DNA of 27,551 nt from Bacillota bacterium (GTDB lineage Bacteria; Bacillota; Dethiobacteria; DTU022; UBA8154): assembly GCA_003444595.1 (NCBI GenBank), contig DLUO01000072.1:1-27551 (forward strand). Reading direction: 5' to 3'. Position numbers and translations under genes: made by a program. Within the stretch, counting starts at the first letter, position 1. The number at the start of each line of letters is the position of its first letter. Positions 23,019 to 27,551 of the stretch are shown here, piece by piece. The notes under the pieces were generated by a model, which saw only the letters and a list, made by a program, of their open reading frames with translations, was not told where the DNA came from and searched no databases.

Positions 23019-24892
23019 GCACCGAACACAGACATAGTATTCCTCCATTGGGCCCGACAAGAGGCAGACGGATAAAAGGGTTGTCCATGCCCTCTGAAAA
23101 AGCAAAAAATTTTAAGGGAACCCTCATCAGGCTGCTGGGGTATTTAAGGCCATACCGGTTTTGGCTGCTGGTTGTTTTAGCAGCAGCTGTTGGGGGAGCG
23201 GTTTTTAATATCATCAGCCCGAAAATTCTGGGGGAGGCTACGACAATTATATTTGAAGGAGTAATGAACAAACTAAGGGGAGTTCCGGGTGCCGGCATCG
23301 ATTTTGAGCGGATCGCGTCGATCCTTCTTTTACTCGTTATGCTATACATTTTAAGCGCGGTATTTACTTACCTGGAACACTATATCATGGCTGGTGTAGC
23401 CCAAAAAACGGTATATAACCTCCGTGAAGAGGTCAGCGCGAAACTCTCCCGCTTACCGTTAAAGTATTTTGATTCTCACGGCCATGGAGAGATTCTAAGC
23501 CGGGTCACAAATGATATAGACCTTATCGGCACCACCTTACAGCAGAGCCTGATGCTACTGATAACATCGCTGGTCACCGTTTCTGGGATATTGGTGATGA
23601 TGCTGACCATAAGCCCGTGGATGACAGTGATTGCCCTTGTAACGCTTCCTCTATCTTATGTGGTAACAGTCAAGATCGCTGCCTATGCGCAGAAGAACTT
23701 TGCCGCGCAGCAGAAAGAGCTCGGCAGACTTAACAGCTATATAGAAGAAACTTACAGCGGCCACATGATCGTCAAGGCCTTCGGCAATGAAGAGAAAGCA
23801 ATCCGGCGTTTTAATATGATAAACGAGAAATTGTATGAATCAAGCTGGCGCGCGCAATTTATCTCCAGTATAATCATGCCGCTGATCGGAATTATAAATA
23901 ACTTCGGTTACGTGCTGGTCTGCATCGTGGGAAGTATTTTGGTCGCTCAGGGCAGGATCCCTATCGGAAATTTGCAGGCTTTTATCCAGTACTCCAAACA
24001 GCTTACCCATCCCATCGTCAATTTCGCCAGCATAGCCAACATTATCCAGTCTACTATAGCAGCTGCTGAGCGCGTTTTTGAGCTTCTGGACGAAGCTGAG
24101 GAGATCCCGGACAGCGCTGAAGCTCTGTCTGCTTTTTCTCCGCGCGGTGACGTCAGGTTCAATAACGTCAGGTTTGGTTACAGTGAAGAAAAAATAATTA
24201 TAAACAAGATGAATATCGATGTGAAGGCTGGACAGACGGTTGCCATTGTAGGTCCCACCGGCGCGGGTAAAACGACACTAGTCAACCTGTTGATGCGTTT
24301 TTACGAGGTTAACGATGGCAAAATCACCATTGACGGCCTGGATATCAGGGATATAAGGCGCGGCACGCTGCGCTCTGTTTTCGGCATGGTCCTGCAGGAT
24401 ACCTGGCTTTTTAAGGGCACCATTAAGGATAACATTGCCTACGGAAGGATAGGGGCCAGCGAAGATGAGATCGTCAGCGCAGCAAAAGCGGCCTATGCCG
24501 ATCGTTTTATCCGTACCCTTCCTGACGGTTATGATACCGTTCTAAATGAAGAGGCGTCAAATATTTCCCAGGGGCAGAAACAACTGCTCACCATCGCGCG
24601 CGCTATATTGGCCGATCCGGCCATCCTGATCCTGGATGAAGCCACCAGCAGCGTCGATACACGCACAGAGCTGCTCATCCAGAGAGCCATGGCCGACTTG
24701 ATGAAAAGCCGGACCAGCTTTGTTATTGCTCATAGGCTATCTACCATACACAACGCGGATAAAATTTTGGTCATGAATGAAGGGGAGGTGGTGGAGAAGG
24801 GCACGCATAGCCAGCTGCTGGCCATGGAAGGTTTCTACAAGGAGCTGTATGAAAGCCAGTTCGCAGAAAAGCCCTCCTTCAAGGCAGGATAA
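23015..24892 (+). CDS. Heterodimeric ABC exporter, catalytic subunit
   Basis: A 625-residue half-transporter and partner of the preceding gene. It has an extended N-terminus (~35 residues, basic, GPTRGRRIKG), six membrane helices (~48-340), Walker A GPTGAGKTT (413-421), Walker B ILILDEATSS with catalytic E542, and switch H573 in IAHRLST. Its signature is altered (ISQGQ, 517-521), the expected match to the neighbour's degenerate site: each altered element falls in the same composite ATP site. Start TTG 23015 with GAGGAGGGG 5-6 nt upstream, overlapping the stop of the first subunit. The substrate is not evident. Confidence 0.94.
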   Translation: MSTEHRHSIPPLGPTRGRRIKGLSMPSEKAKNFKGTLIRLLGYLRPYRFWLLVVLAAAVGGAVFNIISPKILGEATTIIFEGVMNKLRGVPGAGIDFERIASILLLLVMLYILSAVFTYLEHYIMAGVAQKTVYNLREEVSAKLSRLPLKYFDSHGHGEILSRVTNDIDLIGTTLQQSLMLLITSLVTVSGILVMMLTISPWMTVIALVTLPLSYVVTVKIAAYAQKNFAAQQKELGRLNSYIEETYSGHMIVKAFGNEEKAIRRFNMINEKLYESSWRAQFISSIIMPLIGIINNFGYVLVCIVGSILVAQGRIPIGNLQAFIQYSKQLTHPIVNFASIANIIQSTIAAAERVFELLDEAEEIPDSAEALSAFSPRGDVRFNNVRFGYSEEKIIINKMNIDVKAGQTVAIVGPTGAGKTTLVNLLMRFYEVNDGKITIDGLDIRDIRRGTLRSVFGMVLQDTWLFKGTIKDNIAYGRIGASEDEIVSAAKAAYADRFIRTLPDGYDTVLNEEASNISQGQKQLLTIARAILADPAILILDEATSSVDTRTELLIQRAMADLMKSRTSFVIAHRLSTIHNADKILVMNEGEVVEKGTHSQLLAMEGFYKELYESQFAEKPSFKAG

Positions 24893-24934
24893 AATCAGGA
24901 TTATCATGCTGATTAGCGCTATGATCGCTGCAGT
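24893..24934. repeat. Repeat A, copy 1 (42 bp)
   Basis: This 42-nt segment, just after the exporter stop, recurs at 26034-26075 with one substitution. Read on the minus strand it codes TAAIIALISMIILI followed by a lipobox-like LSC, i.e. a lipoprotein signal-peptide core. Copy 1 is directly followed by repeat B copy 1. Confidence 0.8.
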
Positions 24935-24953
24935 GATGGCCCGCAAACCCTTC

Positions 24954-24982
24954 TGTTAAAATTTTCAATTTTGTGGTATAAT
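24954..24982 (+). promoter_or_regulatory. Extended -10 promoter of TA module copy 1
   Basis: TGTTAA (24954-24959), 17-nt spacer, TATAAT (24977-24982) preceded by TGG, giving an extended -10. The start codon follows 26 nt later. Confidence 0.6.
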
Positions 24983-25008
24983 AATATAACATTGTTGGAG
25001 GTATTACA

Positions 25009-25305
25009 ATGCTTCCAGCCTTCCTTCACCGGTATTTCTGGGACCATCCGGTAAATCAAGTTAATAAAGAAACACATAGTTTTTTTATTATTGAGCGGCT
25101 TTTAGAGCTTGGTAACGACGACGCTATCCGGTGGGTTTTGAGGAGTTATCCCCAACAAGAAATTACTGAAGTTGTTAAAAAAAGCCGTGTCCTTTCCAAA
25201 AAAACAGCAAATTTTTGGAAAAACTATTTCCGGTTAAACAAGGAGGAAATCAATTGTTTGCAAACGTCCTCTCAAAAGACCGAATCGATTTATTGGCCAT
25301 GCTAA
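25009..25305 (+). CDS. DUF6922-type protein, probable antitoxin (copy 1)
   Basis: A 98-residue protein starting MLPAFLHRYFWDHPVNQVNK, with IIERLLELGNDDAIRWVLRS and the basic stretch VVKKSRVLSKKTANFWKNYF. This is the small helical family commonly encoded just before AbiEii-type nucleotidyltransferase genes, taken to be the antitoxin or regulator. GGAGG lies 7 nt before ATG 25009. Its last 52 nt overlap the toxin-like gene in another frame, so the two are coupled; AGGAGG for the second gene sits inside this one. The second copy at 26952 differs at five residues, four of them in the overlap. Role inferred from context. Confidence 0.8.
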   Translation: MLPAFLHRYFWDHPVNQVNKETHSFFIIERLLELGNDDAIRWVLRSYPQQEITEVVKKSRVLSKKTANFWKNYFRLNKEEINCLQTSSQKTESIYWPC

Positions 25306-25895
25306 GCGAAAATAACTTGTTACAGGGCTTATATATGGCCGGGGGGACAGCTGCAGCATTACAGCTGGGCCATCGGAAATCGGAAGACTTTGATTTTTTT
25401 TCAGCCGAGCTGCATCCGGAAACACTGGCGAATAGTTTATCGGCAAAAACACAATTTGAGATATCTTCGGCTACAGCAGGTTCTCTACACGGCTTTATTA
25501 ACAATGTGAAAATAAGCTTTTTACTGTATCCATACCCACTGCTCTTTCCAACACAGTCGTTTATGCATGTAACTTTGGCTGATATAAAGGACATTGCTCT
25601 AATGAAAGTTGTTGCCATCGCAAATAGAGGCACCAATAAAGATTTTATCGATCTCTATTTTATCTGTAACACATGCATATCTCTTCAAGAACTACTATTA
25701 AATCTGTTTCCTAAAAAATACTCGAATCAATCCTATTCTCTTTATCATATTTTTCGCAGCCTGCAGTATTTTGAGGATGCAGAAAAATCTCCACCCATAG
25801 AAATGCTACACAACGTTGAGTGGAATATTGTTAAAGATTTCTTCATAAAAGAAACAGAACGCCTGGCAAAAAGCGTTCTGCCAGAAAATCATTAA
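25254..25895 (+). CDS. AbiEii/AbiGii-type nucleotidyltransferase, toxin-like (copy 1)
   Basis: A 213-residue nucleotidyltransferase of the AbiEii family, toxins of type IV-style toxin-antitoxin and abortive-infection systems; characterised relatives transfer nucleotides to RNA such as tRNA ends. The core motif is AGGTAAALQLGHRKSEDFDF (29-48), i.e. GG...R.S.DxD with D45 and D47. A second motif is DIALMKVVAIANRGTNKDFI (~107-126), with Lys and Asp as in the family. Start TTG 25254 with AGGAGG 7 nt upstream; a longer frame to 25215 lacks a site. One difference from copy 2 is SFLLYPYP against SFLRYPYP. An 8-bp hairpin (25855-25880) lies in the last codons. Confidence 0.85.
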   Translation: MFANVLSKDRIDLLAMLSENNLLQGLYMAGGTAAALQLGHRKSEDFDFFSAELHPETLANSLSAKTQFEISSATAGSLHGFINNVKISFLLYPYPLLFPTQSFMHVTLADIKDIALMKVVAIANRGTNKDFIDLYFICNTCISLQELLLNLFPKKYSNQSYSLYHIFRSLQYFEDAEKSPPIEMLHNVEWNIVKDFFIKETERLAKSVLPENH

Positions 25896-26015
25896 TAGCC
25901 AGCAATACAATAATCGACTGAAACCTTCTACAGTACGAAGGATATTCTCCTTATTCTACTCCGGCCTTTGCGGCTCTTCCTTTGTCCGCCAACGGCAGAC
26001 TGCTCACCAGAGCAC
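25896..26015. other. Spacer between TA copy 1 and the SPL gene
   Basis: No full gene. On the minus strand a frame continuing out of repeat A reads NPDYGNRMLSALVSSLPLAD then KGRAAKAGVE and stops near 25970. It lacks a start and may be the tail of the gene that repeat A once began. A small stem CCTTC/GAAGG lies around 25923-25940. Confidence 0.3.
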
Positions 26016-26090
26016 TCAACATCCTGTTGCCGTAATCAGGATTATCATGCTGATTAGCGTTATGATCGCTGCAGTTATTATTTTGGACAA
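26016..26090 (-). CDS. 24-residue lipoprotein signal-peptide-like ORF
   Basis: Minus strand: AGGAGG (26098-26103), 7 nt, TTG 26090, then 24 codons and TGA. The peptide is MSKIITAAIITLISMIIL followed by ITATGC. It has a short basic start, a hydrophobic core and a lipobox-like end, with the stop directly after the Cys. It overlaps the end of the SPL gene (stop at 26078) and would be coupled to it. Most of it is repeat A. It is either a lipoprotein gene truncated by a stop or frameshift, or a short exported peptide. Copy 1 of repeat A keeps the same frame but reads into the exporter gene's antisense. Confidence 0.4.
   Translation of the reverse strand: MSKIITAAIITLISMIILITATGC
26034..26075. repeat. 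Repeat A, copy 2 (42 bp)
   Basis: Same as 24893-24934 apart from one C/T change. Here it lies directly after the SPL gene, whereas copy 1 joins directly to the TA module. This suggests the SPL gene was lost from the first unit or inserted into the second. Confidence 0.8.
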
Positions 26091-26827
26091 GGTTGTTCCT
26101 CCTCTCCTATATTCATAGCCAGTTTCTTACTTAGTTTTTTACTCGTTTGTTGGAAGAAATCATCGGTAAGTTTGTCCTCCAGACCATATTTTCGATACAC
26201 CCAGTCGGCATAATGGTAGTTCATCCGATCAAGCAAAAGATAATCAATCTTTCCTTTAAACAGATCTGCAAGCTTCTCCGCCCCTGGAAGCATCGGAGCT
26301 ACCATGGCATAAGTCTTTATGCCGGCCTTATGCAACTCATCCAATGCATTTATCCTATCACTTATAGGTGGTGCGTTGGGCTCAAATATCTTCCTTATGG
26401 CATCGTCTGCCGTTGTGACGGAAAGGCCCGCTTCCAAATCTTGCATTTCCTTCAGAATATCAATATCCCTGAGTACCAAAGGCGAACGCGTTTGGATTGT
26501 CACAGGCCAGTTGTTTTGTGCCAGTATTTCCAGGCATTGCCTGGTCAGCTTATATCTTGCCTCCAATGGTTGGTACGGGTCGCAGACGCCACTTACCCAT
26601 ACTCTTCCTCGCTTTTTTTTCCTTATCTCTCCATAAAGCAAATCTGCTGCGTTTATCTTAACATCAACAAATTCTCCCCAGGGCTCTTTATGCCCGGTAA
26701 ACCGTTTCATAAAACGAGCATAGCAATAAGAGCAGCCATGTTGACAGCCCACATATGGATTAATGACCCAATCATAAATCTTGGATGCGGAGAGTATGGT
26801 TTTTACTTTTATTTCTTTAGTAATCAT
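26078..26827 (-). CDS. SPL-family radical SAM protein
   Basis: A 249-residue radical SAM protein of the spore-photoproduct-lyase-like (SPL/Rv2578c) family. The cluster motif is CX3CX2C at C28, C32, C35 (VGCQHGCSYCYARF). Other landmarks: VWVSGVCDPYQPLEARYKLT, WPVTIQTRSPLVLRDIDIL, and GLSVTTADDAIRKIFEPNAP. The family is widespread; SPL itself repairs a UV lesion in spores, but most members have no known role and true SPL is longer. I start at ATG 26827 because the family begins there; the longer frame to 26908 is read from repeat B promoter DNA. No ribosome-binding site is visible, so its original upstream region may have been replaced when the repeat arrived. Confidence 0.88.
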   Translation of the reverse strand: MITKEIKVKTILSASKIYDWVINPYVGCQHGCSYCYARFMKRFTGHKEPWGEFVDVKINAADLLYGEIRKKKRGRVWVSGVCDPYQPLEARYKLTRQCLEILAQNNWPVTIQTRSPLVLRDIDILKEMQDLEAGLSVTTADDAIRKIFEPNAPPISDRINALDELHKAGIKTYAMVAPMLPGAEKLADLFKGKIDYLLLDRMNYHYADWVYRKYGLEDKLTDDFFQQTSKKLSKKLAMNIGEEEQPCPK

Positions 26828-26893
26828 ATTTTTATACGACGGCTCGTGATGAAGGGGACAGCATATAGCGAGAAGATGGCCTGCAACCCCTTC

Positions 26894-26922
26894 TGTTAAA
26901 TTTTTCAATTATGTGGTATAAT
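26894..26922 (+). promoter_or_regulatory. Extended -10 promoter of TA module copy 2
   Basis: TGTTAA (26894-26899), 17-nt spacer, TATAAT (26917-26922) preceded by TGG. Identical boxes to copy 1; it diverges from the SPL gene. Confidence 0.6.
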
Positions 26923-26951
26923 AATGATATAACATTATTGGAGGTATTACA

Positions 26952-27248
26952 ATGCTTCCAGCCTTCCTTCACCGGTATTTCTGGGACCATCCGGTAAATC
27001 AAATTAATAAAGAAACACATAGTTTTTTTATTATTGAGCGGCTTTTAGAGCTTGGTAACGACGACGCTATCCGGTGGGTTTTGCGGAGCTATCCCCAACA
27101 AGAAATTACTGAAGTTGTAAAAAAAAGCCGTGTCCTTTCCAAAAAAACAGCAAATTTTTGGAAAAACTATTTCCGGTTAAACAAGGAGGAAATCAATTGT
27201 TTGCAAATGTCCTCTCGAGAGAGCGAATCGATTTATTGGCCATGCTAA
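26952..27248 (+). CDS. DUF6922-type protein, probable antitoxin (copy 2)
   Basis: 98 residues, five different from copy 1: Val to Ile near residue 18 and four changes (CLQMSSRESES against CLQTSSQKTES) in the last 13 residues. These last changes lie where the gene overlaps the toxin-like gene, and there the second frame changes only Lys-Asp to Arg-Glu. The same GGAGG and ATG context is kept, so both copies should be expressed. If the C-terminus contacts the toxin, the two pairs could differ in specificity; that is speculation. Confidence 0.8.
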   Translation: MLPAFLHRYFWDHPVNQINKETHSFFIIERLLELGNDDAIRWVLRSYPQQEITEVVKKSRVLSKKTANFWKNYFRLNKEEINCLQMSSRESESIYWPC

Positions 27249-27532
27249 GCGAAAATAACTTGTTACAGGGCTTATATATGGCCGGGGGGACAGCTGCAGC
27301 ATTACAGCTGGGCCATCGGAAGTCGGAAGACTTTGATTTTTTTTCAGCCGAGCTGCATCCGGAAACACTGGCGAATAGTTTATCGGCAAAAACACAATTT
27401 GAGATATCTTCGGCTACAGCAGGTTCTCTACACGGCTTTATAAACAATGTGAAAATAAGCTTTTTACGATATCCATACCCACTGCTCTTTCCAGCACAGT
27501 CGTTTATGCATGTAACTTTGGCAGATATAAAG
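27197..27532 (+). CDS. AbiEii-type nucleotidyltransferase (copy 2), cut by contig end
   Basis: The first 112 codons of the second toxin-like gene, from TTG 27197 with AGGAGG 7 nt upstream. The motif GGTAAALQLGHRKSEDFDFF is identical to copy 1. Differences include Lys-Asp to Arg-Glu near residue 8, Leu to Arg in SFLRYPYP and Thr to Ala before QSF. The gene stops being genomic at 27532, where adapter sequence begins; the catalytic second half is not in the window. Confidence 0.82.
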
Positions 27533-27551
27533 CTGTCTCTTATACACATCT
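27533..27551. other. Nextera transposon adapter (artefact)
   Basis: CTGTCTCTTATACACATCT is exactly the 19-nt Tn5 mosaic end used in Nextera libraries. Copy 1 of the repeat continues differently (GACATTGCTC) at the corresponding point. It is unremoved library sequence and not part of the genome. Confidence 0.98.

Larger units (their letters stand above)
24935..25589 (+). repeat. Repeat B, copy 1 (promoter + DUF6922 + start of AbiEii gene)
   Basis: It is matched by 26875-27532. By eye I count about 19 substitutions and one 3-nt indel over ~655 nt, roughly 97% identity. The repeat starts abruptly at GATGGCC in both copies. The true right end is unknown, because copy 2 is cut by the contig end. 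Confidence 0.9.
26875..27532 (+). repeat. Repeat B, copy 2 (cut by contig end)
   Basis: Second copy of the promoter, DUF6922 gene and first half of the AbiEii gene. It carries a 3-nt insertion just after the -10 box and differs from copy 1 throughout, so it is a diverged paralogue, not an assembly echo. Confidence 0.9.

Noticed and set aside
26147..26899. 250-codon plus-strand frame opposite the SPL gene
   Set aside because: It is a shadow of the radical SAM gene; the minus frame has the CX3CX2C motif and clear family blocks.
27193..27549. Minus-strand frame starting MCIRDS
   Set aside because: The start is translated from adapter DNA and the rest is the antisense of the AbiEii gene.
1..27551. 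CRISPR arrays, rRNA or tRNA genes, plasmid or phage origins
   Set aside because: I looked for regular short repeats, tRNA cloverleaf motifs and iterons on both strands and saw none.

Overview
The window looks like one end of a contig from an anaerobic, low-to-mid GC Firmicute (class Clostridia, perhaps a Peptococcaceae-like lineage). The grounds are Firmicute-style Shine-Dalgarno sites with frequent TTG/GTG starts, a T-box riboswitch, sigma-A promoters, an aldehyde:ferredoxin oxidoreductase (AOR) family enzyme, a bacteriohemerythrin, CheX and single-gene chemoreceptors. The placement is an inference; no rRNA or other marker gene is present. The last 19 bases are Nextera transposon adapter, so the right edge is technical.

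Left part (1-5385): a worn region. It has an IS3-type transposase start cut by the contig edge, a nitrilase gene that has lost its N-terminus next to an IS3 OrfB scrap and also carries a frameshift, a SIMPL-domain exported protein, small unknown proteins (DUF1648, DUF6485), DNA polymerase IV with a possible SOS box, and a decayed ORF.

Middle-left (5382-12660): a strong promoter and a complete T-box leader control a beta-eliminating lyase of the tyrosine phenol-lyase/tryptophanase family. Both the specifier (UAC) and the acceptor-pairing UGGU fit tRNA-Tyr. Next come a dCache chemoreceptor, a membrane protein preceded by a small gene broken by TGA, and a hemerythrin-CheX pair with its own promoter. 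A chimeric scrap follows, joining an HD-GYP piece to a truncated small membrane protein.

Middle-right (12662-20179, minus strand): a membrane protein gene split by one in-frame TAA, then a tight six-gene operon read from 20179 down to 13683. The operon encodes a lipoprotein solute-binding protein, two Dpp/Opp/Nik-type permeases, two ATPases and, translationally coupled at the end, an AOR-family oxidoreductase with an unusual cluster motif and a short C-terminus.

Right part (20477-27551): a DUF1848 fragment, a 50-residue membrane protein behind a consensus promoter set inside a 21-bp imperfect inverted repeat, a heterodimeric ABC exporter with one degenerate ATP site, and a duplicated toxin-antitoxin-like module (DUF6922 + AbiEii-type nucleotidyltransferase). 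An SPL-type radical SAM gene lies between the two module copies. The second copy runs off the contig end.

The main themes are a Tyr T-box on a catabolic-type lyase, a transporter/AOR operon, a recent duplication of an AbiEii module, and an unusually high density of gene remnants.
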